NCBI RefSeq assembly: GCF_026151205.1
Contig: NC_087079.1
Location: forward strand, 6,978,169-7,042,168
Length of the DNA: 64,000 nucleotides
Direction of reading: 5' to 3'
From: Bolinopsis microptera
Lineage: Eukaryota; Ctenophora; Tentaculata; Lobata; Bolinopsidae
The number at the start of each line of letters is the position of its first letter. Position 1 is the first letter of the stretch. The translations under genes were made by a program, and so were the position numbers. A model generated the notes under the pieces. That model saw only the letters and a list, made by a program, of their open reading frames with translations. It searched no databases and was not told where the DNA came from. Shown one piece after another: positions 22,999-34,271 of this stretch.

Positions 22999-23637
22999 AT
23001 CAACTCAGAGGTAGGATGCTTTGCTCAGATTCCGAATCTTTTTAACCGAGATGAAGATCTGAACGTAATCCATAATCATTGTAAAATATACATCAAGATC
23101 AGCCGAGTAAGTGCTGCCAAGTCCCAAACTGAAACGCTACTAGTACTTTTTTGGAAAGTAGATAAATGATTTTCTATATCATAAAAATATGCACCAATTG
23201 AAGAAACCTCCGGAGGTATGGGACTGCTCTGCACTGTGTTTATAGATCGTGTCTCGGAGATGATAGCTGACCACAATAAGTGATAAGAAGACAAGAGCCA
23301 GGTCAAACATCGTATCAAAACACGATTTAGATTTGATCTGTTAAGAACTGCACTCACTGCACTGAGGGGAATCGGAGGAAGATCAACGGCCCAGCATCTT
23401 GGACTGCAAGACGTTTCCTTTGACCTCATCCCTCAGTAGACGAGCTTTGAGGTCTCTTAGTTTTGTTTATGTAAATTTTGTTAATATTTTACTGTACTAT
23501 TTTATATTCATGTATACAATTTTACGGAAGAAATTATCCCAGGAGTGACTCCCAACACACTGCTTTGACGGGTAGTTGATGCACCGTTTTAAAAAAAGAG
23601 CCACTTTGGTCTACTTGTTGTGAGGTGTCTCAGCTTC
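22999..23637. other. No gene supported
   Basis: Moderately GC-rich DNA with a minus-strand open frame (23076-23429) that has no ATG context, splice support or recognisable product. It may be another transposon remnant. Confidence 0.35.
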
Positions 23638-24632
23638 ATAGTAGAGGCTCTTACGGGCATTGTCTGCTCGATACGCTAGGGACCCCAGATACACCTTACT
23701 AGACGTATTTTTGACCGTAGAATCGATTAAAAGTAGTTCTAAGATGATTGGACTGATTTTTTTTGGCTAAAATCGCAAAAACCGATTTTTGGGCCAAAAA
23801 TAAGCCAAAAAACCATGTTTTTTGATATTTTGAGCAAGTTAATTTTGTTGGCATGTCGGCAAAACTTGCATGGAGATAGCTAAAAGACAGCCACACAAGA
23901 TGGTATAAAAATAAAACAAATCCCTCTATTTTTTCTGGGGTAAAAATCCAAAAAAGGGGTAAAATTTTGATTTTTTTGCTTGAAGTTTGAAAATTTTTTG
24001 CAGTTGTATTAAATCAACCCAAAAATAGTCACATCGTGTTTGCCTAAATTTTTCCTTTCCGAGAAGTACCCACTTCATATACTTTATCGAAGTTTGAATA
24101 TTGTCACTCCGCAAGCGTTTTTGCCAAATTTTCGACGCGCACTACGCGCAAAAGCATTTAGTTGTTATCAATTGGCACCCGCGCGTTCATCATAAATTTC
24201 AAACAGCTATAACTCAGCGAGATTATGTCCGTTCTAGCTCATATTTTCACACCAAATAGAAAATAATGTGATCTTATTGCTGACAAAATATGAAAATAAT
24301 TACTCTATTTGCCTTTGTATCACGTTGCGACCCCCACGGTCGTTTCACTATGTGAAACTTTATCGTCCTGACGATACAGGGGGAGCCGCGCACTCCGTGC
24401 GCGGCGGGTCAAACAACGTATGACAAATTTGCCTTATATATATATTAGAGTAATAGACTGCCAAAGTTTAAAACGCGCATTGGTATAGCACGTGACTAAT
24501 AAGGCCAAATTTATACTTCTTAACATATTATCGATCCTTAGACATCATACGTACTATTGTGTCCAATTAGCGGTTAGGTCTCTAAACTCGTAGCAGAAAA
24601 CACGTCTTTTTGCCCGTAAGAGCCTCTACTAT
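23638..24632. mobile_element. Non-autonomous 1-kb TIR element
   Basis: Perfect 22-bp terminal inverted repeats (ATAGTAGAGGCTCTTACGGG...) lie at 23638-23659 and 24611-24632. The innermost reading has GTAGAGG..CCTCTAC flanked by TA on both sides, as in Tc1/mariner-like insertions. There is no transposase frame. The interior carries three adjacent perfect hairpins at 24342-24405. Confidence 0.8.
24342..24405. repeat. Three consecutive perfect hairpins
   Basis: GTTTCAC-TAT-GTGAAAC (24342-24358), TATCGTC-CT-GACGATA (24361-24376) and GCCGCGCAC-TCC-GTGCGCGGC (24385-24405) follow one another. The last is much more GC-rich than its surroundings. They lie inside the TIR element. Confidence 0.85.
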
Positions 24633-26661
24633 CATAAGTTGGGGGTCCCCCCCCCCTTTTTCTTTTTTTCTTTATTATGAAGAAACTAGGTCGGCATATT
24701 TTATAACAAGCAACAATATAAAGTATACATTAAAATTATTCATCTCTCAATCCAGGAGTCACAACAGCAACAATGTTAAATGTCATCGAAACTACTGAAA
24801 ATTATATCAATTTTATTAACCGGGAACGATATTAATGAAATTTAGATGAAAGAACTTTCTTAATAAGATGAAAGAACTTTGTCAATATATGATATAGACA
24901 GTTTAGATGTGAATTTGGAGCCGCAAGGCCAAGGGTTAGTTTCAAAATATTGAGTTTTTGAAAGGTTATTTTTATATAGGTTATAGGTTTATATAAGTTA
25001 TAAAGGTTATTTTTATGTGTATACTGTTTGAAACATTTTATTTAAAAAATTTGATAACTTTTAAAAAATTTAGATGAAAAACACTTTTTTTAAACGCAAA
25101 ATGTAACTAAAAATGAAACACGAGTCTGCCTCCAGAGACAAAGCAGTTCTAGTTAAAATGTTTATGAAGCGCTCGATTCTTTAAATTTTAAAACATATGG
25201 ACTTTTTTATTTAACGTACACTTAATATTTGATTGATCGACGATTTAAACTTTTTTAAATCGTTACTAGCTCTGCAAAGCAAGAATAATAGTTCGCGCGG
25301 CGCGTCAAAGGGTGAAGTCTTCCAATGCAGCACTTTAAATAGTGCTAGGTCAGTTGGGTGTCAGCTTAACTGGCAAGCCCCATTTTAGAATTAAAATTGT
25401 TTTTAGAATAGAAATTGAGAAAATTTTAATTCAGAATATTTGCTATTTATTCCGTGATGTGCCATAAACCATGCAAATTTTGAAGGCCAATAGTTTTAAC
25501 TTCATCTAACCAGGTGCTTAATTCGCGCCACTGCGGGCGCGATTGTTTCAAAATAAAGCAAAGCACATAGCTCATAGCCGCCGCAGCCGGGAGGCGGGCG
25601 CGCGCCACTGCAAGCGCAAGGGCTCTGGATAGAGCAAGTTCTAATCACGCGTTATATCACTATTTTTTCATTATTTTAGCTTTGATGTGATTTTAAATAC
25701 ATGTTTCACTTTCTCAGTATGCGATTTGGAGCTGAACCTAATAAGTATAGTAATAACCACTTCCCAGATCATGAATGATCAAAAAATTTTTGTTCGTTAA
25801 TAGTCGAAGTCCGAAATGCTCTTTGTAGTGGGCACCTACAAGTAAAACAACATTTTCTCAGTAAATAACAAAATTCAAATTTTATTGCCATTACAATGAA
25901 TAATGATATAGATATCATAATAAATATAAGTAGACATCCGATAATAAACGTGTTAGGTCCAGTACAACCCAAAATGTCGGCCGACTAACAAAATGAAGAA
26001 AGCTAGCATGTTCATTGCATAGTTTTTCAAACGAGCATACTTAAGCTGTACGGAAATAGCTTTAATTCTATGTCATATTAAAAACTTTACATCATTTTTG
26101 AGAAACAAAAATAAATTTTATCAAATTTAAATAATATACACTCTTATCTGTGTAATTTCAATTTTTACGAGGGTATATAACCTAATTGTTAAACAATCAC
26201 CATTTTTGAATTTATAGCTTTAAATGTGGTTCAAACATATATTCACTATATTAATATTTAACATTTAAATCCAGTACCTTACGAAACATATTTATGTTCG
26301 ACATAATTCCGACCGAAATGATTGAACGAAAATATGGGAATTTTTTCCAAAAACCGCCACATTTCGTACCCCAAATTAAATCATGGTATTTGGGGATTTA
26401 ACACATTTCGTACCCCAAATTAAATCATAGTATTTGGGGATTTTTTAATCTCCTTATTCTACAAAAATGAAACCTAATATTTGAGAAAATTAAATGCAAA
26501 GATCTTCTCTGATCAGCTGTTTCATCTTGCAAACAATTTCTCCGAAGCCTTTGAAAGTAAGCTTCAACTTAACTCATAATCCTCCAGAGTGTATTAGGAG
26601 ACCGACAGTGTTTGTTATATTTCACTACTCTCGAAATTTCACCGCCGTGGCCAATATTGTA
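24633..26661. other. No gene supported
   Basis: AT-rich DNA with GC-rich islands near 25295, 25525 and 25590 (GCGCGCGCCACTGCAAGCGC). A 67-codon minus-strand frame at 25769-25972 is hydrophobic and Cys-rich but has no support as a gene. Confidence 0.4.
26358..26441. repeat. 44-bp tandem duplication
   Basis: CACATTTCGTACCCCAAATT... is duplicated with one mismatch and a period of 44 bp. Confidence 0.9.
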
Positions 26662-26669
26662 GTGACAAA

Positions 26670-27000
26670 CAGTGGCGAAACTTTGCTTGTTGGCGCCCCC
26701 CGCTCAGTGACGAAAAGCGCCCCCCTAAAATTTTTTGTCCCTAATAAAAAAAAAAAAAAAAAAAAAAAAAAAGGTCGGGTACTTTTTTTTCTCGCCCCCC
26801 TACAGCTTTTTGCGCCCCCTGAAGCAAAAAAGGGTACCCCAAATATTTTTTTCGCGTCGGCCGAACGCTAAATTGGACAGGGAAATACACAAACAAGGCG
26901 TTTTTTCAGTGAAAGGGCCTAAAATTCAGGAAAATTGCGCCCCCCTTATACGGCGCCCCCCCGCACAGCGGGGTCTGCGGGGCCCTAAGTTACGCCACTG
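26670..27000. mobile_element. Second hAT-type MITE
   Basis: This 331-bp element starts CAGTGGCGAAACT and ends AGTTACGCCACTG, 13-bp inverted repeats with one mismatch. It is flanked by a perfect 8-bp duplication, GTGACAAA, at 26662-26669 and 27001-27008. CAGTGGCG ends and an 8-bp duplication indicate hAT. The interior has a 26-A run and C-rich blocks but no transposase. Open frames crossing it are artefacts. It is a different family from the 923-1071 MITE. Confidence 0.9.
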
Positions 27001-27051
27001 GTGACAAAGCTTGCTTATTTTTAATAAGCAATTTAAAATCGAATACTAGTG

Positions 27052-27057
27052 TTTATT
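27052..27057 (-). terminator. Poly(A) signal for the Ly6 gene
   Basis: AATAAA on the minus strand, about 225 bp after the stop codon at 27281. It is the first such hexamer seen downstream of gene B. Confidence 0.45.
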
Positions 27058-27280
27058 AATTGTTTGATAAACCATATTTATAACTTACTATATTGATAAG
27101 TTTAGAGTAAATCGATAAAGTCATAATTAAGGAAAATACTTTAAAAAATGATTTGGGGAAAAAAATGACCTATCCCCCGAAAATATGGTGTTTTTTTGAA
27201 AAACCACAGACTTTTGTACCATTCAAATATGTCTCATAAGGTAATTAATCTGTTTTTGCAATTGGCAATATTTGAGATTA

Positions 27281-27600
27281 TTAAGCTGTAGCACCCCCTA
27301 AAAATGTGAGTGCTGCACTGATAGATATTGCGATTGAGAGGACAATCACAGAAACAGTGATTACTCCAGAGCTGTTTCTATGATTGCAGTATTCGGTGTA
27401 ACAAAACCACGTGGAGCACAGGTTCATGTCAGGGTGTGTAAGCACCAGGTCATCACAATAACCATAAGGATCTTCACCTGCATTTCCACAAGTCTTTGTG
27501 AGGATGGTCTTTCCTTTTTGTGTGTATAGTAGAGTAATACACGAGTCTCCTTGAGTACAGTTTGTTGTCTCGTCACATACTGCACACTTTCCAGCACAAT
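27281..27600 (-). CDS. Gene B exon 2: Ly6/uPAR three-finger protein
   Basis: The 320-nt last exon begins after the acceptor CATCCACTTCAG and ends at a TAA. With exon 1 it encodes a 137-residue protein. The mature part has the Cys spacing of a Ly6/uPAR (LU, three-finger) domain: CYQC..CAGKCAVC..NCTQGDSCITLLYT..TKTCG..GYC..LCSTWFCYTEYCN, closing with the diagnostic final C-N. The C-terminus is a Ser/Gly spacer then a hydrophobic tail (VITVSVIVLSIAISISAALT...) with no basic anchor, as expected for a GPI signal. The protein is probably displayed on the outer cell surface; its ligand cannot be inferred. The two exons join through a split Asp codon. Confidence 0.85.
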
Positions 27601-28358
27601 CTGAAGTGGATGACAGTAATTGTAATCTTATTATATATAAAGCGAGACAATATATAATAATATGGATGGATCCGTAGCATTTTACTGACACCACTGCATC
27701 AACTTTAACGCAACTTTCCGCAAAAACCGTAAAAGATATACAACTGAAACTTTTTTGACTGACTAGGTCAAACGCTTTAATGGCCTCCAAATCAGCATGA
27801 AAAAATAAAAATTGTCCAAGAAATAGGAGTTTCAGACCCCATGGTGTCAAAAACGCAAATTGAATAGGTAATAATTATTTTAGTCTCTTTAGTCTTAACA
27901 CCATTTTAGGGTTATACGAGTTCCTGCCAGTAGTAATAAACAGGCAATATCAGGTAATTAATCATATTTGTTTGATAATAATAATAAATTAATGTTATTT
28001 GATTGTTGTTTGATTGTAAATCATAAATTTGAATATAAAAAAATATTTCTGCCATCCTGCAGCAAATATGGCTCCAAAATATAGCAACCTGTAGTTCTAA
28101 GCAATCTGCAGTATTGAAGCAATTTTTATTAAGTCTTAAATACCCTTGTACAATCTCATAAATTTTTAACTAAATTGTCCTTCTTTGCTTACTGCAGTAC
28201 TCAATAAAGTAATTATCACTTTTGTATCCTTGGTTGTTATTGCAACATTTTTCAAATGCTGCCCCACCCCCCCCCACTTAATGGCCACTTAATTTCATCA
28301 TGTTAAATAGGTTGTTGAAGCTGTGTAACGCGATTGTCATTAATTGAAAACAACAAAC
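27601..28358 (-). other. Gene B intron
   Basis: The 758-bp intron of the Ly6 gene runs from donor AAAG|GTTTGT to acceptor ACTTCAG. It contains a C-rich run near 28262-28278 and nothing else notable. Confidence 0.7.
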
Positions 28359-28452
28359 CTTTAAAATAGCTGAGGTTAGAAGAACACTGATAGCAAGACA
28401 ATGATCTAACTTGTGTGATAGTACTCATAAGCAACAATATCAACATTTTCAT
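28359..28452 (-). CDS. Gene B exon 1: Ly6/uPAR signal peptide exon
   Basis: This 94-nt coding part of exon 1 begins at ATG 28452 and ends at TTTAAAG|GTTTGT (phase 1). It encodes MKMLILLLMSTITQVRS, a classic signal peptide, then LSCYQCSSNLSYFK, the first two cysteines of the LU domain. Signal peptide plus first Cys pair on exon 1 is a common Ly6 gene structure. The frame is open upstream, but this ATG is chosen because it places the signal peptide at the N-terminus. Confidence 0.85.
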
Positions 28453-28529
28453 CTCTGTAACCTGATCATATATTGCATAATTAATGATCTTTTGTTGCAA
28501 ATTAATGAAAACTACACGTGGTAACACAA

Positions 28530-28612
28530 CCGCTAAATCTCTAAACTGCACAAATAATTTGAACAAGCTGTGTCCTGAGTGGATCCACAGTATTAAAGAC
28601 ATGTTGCAATTT
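28530..28612. repeat. Dispersed repeat, copy 1
   Basis: AAATCTCTAAACTGCACAAA..GAACAAGCTGTGTC... is about 80% similar to 31001-31082. Both are about 80 bp; no termini were identified. Confidence 0.6.
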
Positions 28613-28646
28613 AGCGGCTCATACATAAATAATAAATATACCCCAC

Positions 28647-29253
28647 ACATATGGTATAACTGTCTGGGGAGGGGCATCTAACAAAAAACTTGAACCTCTG
28701 TTCAAAGCACAGAAAATGTGTGCCCGCATAATGTTTGGAGATAAAGAAGCATACTTGGATAAATTTAAAACTAGTGCACGATGCAGACCCTATGGGGAGC
28801 AAATCCTGGGCAACGAATTCTACAGAGCATACAAAACCCCTCTTCAACACTCATGAAATCATGAATGTGCATAATCTGTACTTCTACCATTGTATTAATG
28901 ACATCTTCAAGGTCTTGAAATATAGAACCCCTATATCACTATAATCCCTCTTTGAAACATCTGGCAGACTTGGCAAAGAGACAGTCATTCTCACACCTAA
29001 ACCATCAGACAGCTACATATACAGAGCAGGGACAATATGGAATACAGTACGACAAAATCTCATGCTAACTACATTCACCTGTTATAAGCCCAATCACCTC
29101 AAATCATCCATAAGAATCACCATCACTCATACTCAAAAGGAAGGAGAACCAAATGACTGGAACTTAGCCCTAAACAGCATTCGACAACATTCAAAAACTT
29201 TAAAATTGACCTTGCCTAGATTACTTAAGCTTGAAAAAGCGGTAATATCTTAG
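28647..29253 (+). pseudogene. Decayed LINE ORF2 C-terminal fragment
   Basis: The plus strand encodes, with at least two frameshifts, the post-RT part of a CR1/L2-type LINE: YGITVWGGASNKKLEPLFKA, then CARIMFGDKEAYLDK, TSARCRPYG, then (shifted) NTHEIMNVHNLYFYHCINDI and (shifted) YRAGTIWNTVRQNL. It aligns block for block with the LINE at 12.9 kb (SYGISVWG, CVRILFGDLDSYLDK, ARTRPYG, NLYKYHCI, LWNTVHKKF) but is clearly divergent. The frame ends at 29253. Confidence 0.85.
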
Positions 29254-31346
29254 CAAAATATAACTTGCAGCAGCCCCATACCTTGTCATGAACATAATAT
29301 CGAAACTACCTCTGTGATCACATCTTTCTCTGGGTGCAAAATGAATATATATTTATAATATAGGTTTATTAGTTTTATATAAATTTAAAAGTTCTATAGA
29401 AATTTATTATAGAAGGATTAAATAAACCCTTTGTTTGTGTGTTTCGTGTTATGCATTTTTATACCTATTTTAGAAGAGATTTTTATAGAATGTTAGAAGT
29501 GCAGTAGAGTCAGTTTCAGACGAATTAAGCATAAATGACATCATTGCCTTGCCATGTCTGAAGTGGTTTGTAAATGGGCCATTGTTAGCCCCAAGCGTTT
29601 TGGTCCGTTATTCCCGCCACTCAGCACTGCCTACTGTAAAGTAGACATTTTTCTGAGACAATAGAGAAACTGACCTTGTCTCACTAAATTCAACCACTTT
29701 CCATAATAAAAATACTAACAAATAAAGTTTTTTAAATAATTATATACAACCACTAAAGAATATTTCCTCAAGTTTACTTCTAGTTAACTAATTCGTGGTT
29801 TAAGCTCTTATGTTATTTATGAAAGGAATGTAAAATAAAACTTATTGTTTCATTGAAAACTTATTGTTTCATTGATATCGTTTATTATTGTTTGTTGGGC
29901 CCCCATTCTAATAAATGCAATAGTTTACCTCAATACCTAAGTAAAGGCTTATGTCCAGTGGACATTGTCCACCTATTGGAATACTGGGCTGACGTATGAT
30001 GGGGTCTCTCTGGCGCAGGAATTGAGCTTATAACTGAAATATGTTTTGGGCCAAGTTCAGATATATTCTCTCAGAGGACTAAGCCTTGTGGACGGCGACA
30101 TACCAAAGGTTGTGTGCCAAAGTGTGCAAGTCCCCGGGAGAATGCAACCCAGATCAAAGCATCCTCTCAGGAGAGCAGGAGGTTGGTTATGTAAAGTGAC
30201 AACACATAATCCCCTCCTATTGGGTATATCGGAGTGGGAACCTGTGAGTGATGGCCTTGAATCTTATTGATCAACTAGTGTAACCCGTAAAAAAACCACT
30301 CCCGTAACTCTTACTGTTTTCTTAATTAAGCCGCTTGGAAATTTCCCACACACACACAGATTTAAAAATCAATAGTTCCCACAGTCAGACAACGAATGAC
30401 ACACAGATTTACTGGGATGATTAGTATTGATAATGCCTTTTTTGGTGATTTGTACCAATCATACTGTATGATTAATCCACTGTGATTGTAACAATTGAAG
30501 TTTAAGCATAACGTAATGTGACGTCACAGAAATTCACAGCAGACATATGATGCAATGTACATGGTTTTATATTTTATAGTATACATGCTTTGCGCTTAGG
30601 ATGATATTTTAATGACAGGAGATTAGATAATAATAGATAATCTACAGGACAAACAATTTTTTCATGATTAAGCAAAACTGGGAGGCAAAGGAGCAAGATT
30701 TTTAGAATCGAAACGATAACCTGATACACACAACAAGAATTGCTCCAAAAATAGGGAAAGCTACCATATTGAGTGCTCTTAGGGACCAATTTACAGTGGC
30801 AAAAATATTATATTCAATTTATTGAACAATAGAAACGTGTCCTAATGCTGTAGAGCTCGGCAAGATGGCCCCCACTCCAGATTTTACCGACTATGCAATG
30901 TTGCTGTGAAAGTAATGTGCACAATTCAAGAGTAGCCAAATTTGAGGACATTACAGGTGTTAACTAAATCTCCAAAATATAGTAAATCTCTAATTCTCTA
31001 AATCTCTAAACTATGAGCACAAACAATTTAAACAAACTGTGTCTTAAATGAATCCATAGTATTAAATGACAAGCTGTAATTATTTGAACTCACTCGCAGC
31101 AGCATCAGCGTTCAATTTACCATTATTTACTATTTTTACACAAATACACAAAACGACAATATCTACTGAAGACCAAAGAGACCAGTAAATGATCAAAATG
31201 GATTTGCTGCAATACGTTATTCTGTGCTCCAAATGTAGTGGATAATGATAAATACCCTGTCTCATGAGACAAGCCCTTAAAACCATGTCAAAGTTTAGGA
31301 AGTAACTTATAATTCGAATATCTTATTTAAATATCTACTTTCAAAG
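29254..31346. other. Intergenic, no gene seen
   Basis: AT-rich DNA containing the likely LINE 3' region up to about 29430 and a second copy (31001-31082) of the 28530 dispersed repeat. A somewhat GC-richer stretch near 30000-30260 has no recognised product. Confidence 0.45.
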
Positions 31347-31361
31347 GTTAATGTTGTTGAA

Positions 31362-31421
31362 ATGACAGATTATCAAGTGATGCAAGTTAGTGATACTCTA
31401 TGGACCACTTCCGATCATCAG
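31362..31421 (+). CDS. Gene C exon 1 (58-residue protein)
   Basis: After a possible acceptor TATCTACTTTCAAAG (31346), an ATG at 31362 opens 20 codons (MTDYQVMQVSDTLWTTSDHQ) ending in phase 0 at CAG|GTTTAT. It joins in frame to exon 2. The donor is weaker than average (T at +3). The initiating ATG is the first in this exon in that frame. Confidence 0.45.
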
Positions 31422-31593
31422 GTTTATATAATTATTTTTGTTTATTTTTCTACTTTTTCTGTCAGCAATAATAAATTATGTCTGAAACTTTCACAGATAT
31501 CTACTGCAATATAAAATTATAGTTAATTAACTTCATTCTCCCACTAAGCTGTTGAATTGGCTCCAATATATTGTAATAAATTGCTTGTTTCAG

Positions 31594-31674
31594 TCGTTGG
31601 TTGATGAGTTTGACGAACTGCAGCGAACACTGGATGCGGAGCTGGAAGGACTGGAGAATCTCAGCAGGATCGAG
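31594..31674 (+). CDS. Gene C exon 2
   Basis: An 81-nt exon with strong borders, TTGCTTGTTTCAG and ATCGAG|GTATGT, phase 0 on both sides. It encodes SLVDEFDELQRTLDAELEGL ENLSRIE: an acidic amphipathic segment with Leu at heptad-like spacing, probably a short coiled coil. No family is recognised. The exon could belong to a longer protein than the three-exon model. Confidence 0.65.
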
Positions 31675-32017
31675 GTATGTACTTTTTCAGCATCTTCTGA
31701 ACTTTCATCTGCACAAAAACCAACAATATTCTTTAGAATGGCATGTTGGTTTCTGGGGAAGTAATAATATTTCATCCTATCAATAATCTCTTGAATACCA
31801 TGATACTGCATGTCTCAAAATATAATCGCACTTCGTGCTTTATAGTAAGCATTACACAATATAATTTATATTGCATAACACTGAGGTCTCAACCATCATG
31901 ACAAACCTCGCTGTGTATATTGATTCATTGAGTAATGAGAAGGTATACAATACACATAACATTAATACGCTGTGTAGTCACGTGACAGTGGTATAATATT
32001 TTCTACATATCCTGCAG

Positions 32018-32053
32018 TTCCTGGGCCAGCTCGGAATTGTGCTAGCCTGCTAG
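32018..32053 (+). CDS. Gene C exon 3, C-terminus
   Basis: After acceptor CTACATATCCTGCAG, the phase-0 frame reads FLGQLGIVLAC then TAG. It would end the 58-residue gene C product with a hydrophobic tail. The splice site is good, but the exon is short and unsupported by homology. Confidence 0.45.
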   Translation, partial: FLGQLGIVLAC

Positions 32054-33745
32054 AATGAGAGATTGCTTACATTATCATGAGTGTAATAATAATGTTCTTC
32101 TGGAAGGAGCTGTCACACATGTAGTTTTTGAGATATTCAAGCGCTTTTATTCTTTTAACGGTACAGTCTCAGCGGTCTTTGACAAGATATTGTCATATTC
32201 AAGAAGCATTTTAACGAAGTTATTCCGTCATATCGAGTAGTGAGTAATTACAGCAAAAACGTTGATATTTTGAGTACTGAGCTCTTCAGTAGAATTTCAG
32301 AGTGAAATACTACGATGAGTAGTTCAGTACATTACTATTACTATGATGAGTAGCTCAGTACACTCTGTCATCAGACTGCTTGTCTAAAGATAAGCAGCTT
32401 CTTGGGAGGCAGATACGAGATATCTTACTTTATATACCCGCTCTGCTTCGTTCAGAAGGAGAAATACTGGGCTGTATTAAATTTTAATTAATTTTAAAGA
32501 CTAAAATGTAAATGGGAGTGACGCACGCAGGTATAATGATATATGAGATTAGATTGGAAGGAACAACTAATGAGCCTTTGTTGGCCAGTAGATCGTCTTA
32601 AACATTTTAATTTGGTGAACTTCCTTGTCATTTACAAGAACAGTACGGAACTGAGCGGTAACAATCTGCAGAACAATCCTCTCTTCAGAGCAATGCTCAC
32701 AGTGGCACTAGCATGGCATCAGATCTCATTAGCCTTTGTTCTACTTACTCGGTTCTCCATTACGGCACTAGATTCATTATATATTGAGGACAGGTAATTT
32801 AATCGGAGAATAGCGGGAATGCGATCTGAACTCTTACCTTGGAAAGTATTATTAAGGAGCAGCGAGGACGGCGGGGTTTCATTTTTCATGATTGTAATCA
32901 TACTGATAAGGTATCATTTCATCACTCACTCATTTTCCTGGTCATTTTCCATATATTTAAGTCATTAGTCCCGATTGGGAGAACTATCCACATTAGTTAT
33001 TGCCAATATCACTTACACTTTCATTTTAAACGCTCTGTTTTTACCACAAACAGTGTTTAACTTGGAAATATTAACACGCTTTTCTCACCGTCTACTTACG
33101 TCTAGCCATGAAGTGCGACAGAAACTTAAACGAGCGTTAATAAATTGAGTTTTATCGTCAGTTTCCGGAACACACAATCCAATTTGCAGCAATGCAATGA
33201 ATTAATTAATTAATTGCAGAACAGGGCTACTTTGCAGAAGTTACCTGGTATAAAGCCTGTAAAACTGCGGGTGTAAATGGGGTTAATTTACTGGATAGTC
33301 ACACTTCACACTTCTCCTGCCTCAACAACACCTCATACTTTCTACAACATACTCTCTCAGCTGCTGCTCCTTACCAAGTGTGCTGTTCACCATCTTCAAT
33401 TAGCAACTACCTGGAGAATATTGGGGAATACCTCAACTATTACTACTGTTCTAGCGTATCAGCACTCAGTACTCAGTGCCCTACTAATCGGTACAGTGAA
33501 CCATCAGTACTCCACACAGTTACACCGTGTAATTAGATAATGACATAATAGACCTGATTTTAAGAATCATTATCTTTAGACTCTGTTCGTCTTCAAACCC
33601 GCGTCACTGTTACTAGTTTAGAGTTGATCTCACTGTGACAGGCTCACTGTGTCATAGTGGGCCTGGTTACCATGAAAACAGTGGGCCTGGTTACCATGAC
33701 AACAGTGGGCCTGGTTACCGGGATCTTATGGCATCACAAGAGTAA
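32054..33745. other. Intergenic, mostly featureless
   Basis: A GTAATT donor at 32794 follows a short open frame (FVLLTRFSITALDSLYIED) preceded by a poor acceptor; this is too weak to call an exon. A 24-bp repeat (GTGGGCCTGGTTACCATGAM) occurs three times at 33657-33720. Confidence 0.4.
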
Positions 33746-33950
33746 TCACTCTTTCTCTAGTACAATCATACTGCACTTATTAAGGAAAAGAAGTTTTTTA
33801 TATTGTCCTGAAGTAGACAATTTCTCCGTGATGGTCGTTGAAGTCGTGACTAAGTGCTGATAGAAGTGTTCGTAATGTAATTTAAATTCATCCTCCAATT
33901 CAGCTTTCTTTAAAAAAGTGTAAAACCCCGGCTCCATCCCGTATAATATC
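33746..33950 (-). CDS. Possible terminal exon, unknown protein
   Basis: The minus-strand frame after acceptor TGTTACATTCTATAG has one leading base and 67 codons plus TGA at 33746. It reads ILYGMEPGFYTFLKKAELED, then EFKLHYEHFYQHLVTTSTTI. The composition looks like coding sequence (charged, helix-prone), and ATG at the sixth codon could alternatively be a start. No upstream exon was identified and no family recognised. Confidence 0.3.
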
Positions 33951-34271
33951 CTATAGAATGTAACACACTGATACCAATTAACTGAGCGGTATCTGGTTAA
34001 TAGTCCCAGGGGGCGACAGTAAACATGATGTACAGTGTTATTACACCTCATAATTAAAGGTAATGTTTACTAAGTTTCCCGGAAGTATGCGGAGTGATAA
34101 TGGGCCCAATAACCGTGACGGGGCTGAACAAGACCCCCCTGGAGCAGAGAGGAGCAGTGTCCCTGTTACTTGTGGAGATATTGTGGAGAGGTGAAACAAT
34201 GAGTCGGAAATAATGTGTATGACAATTATTGTTATCATGGGTCTCGTTAAATGTACATAATATGGGACAGT

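Noticed and set aside
23076-23429. 117-codon minus-strand frame
   Set aside because: No convincing start, splice sites or family; lies among transposon debris.
25769-25972. 67-codon hydrophobic, Cys-rich minus-strand frame
   Set aside because: AT-rich DNA often gives hydrophobic frames; no promoter, splice or homology support.
26494-27004. Plus-strand frames with Lys runs
   Set aside because: They cross the A26 tract and C-rich blocks of a hAT MITE.
32733-32793. Possible 61-nt exon ending at a GTAATT donor
   Set aside because: Acceptor is poor, the donor is weak, and no neighbouring exon matches its phase.
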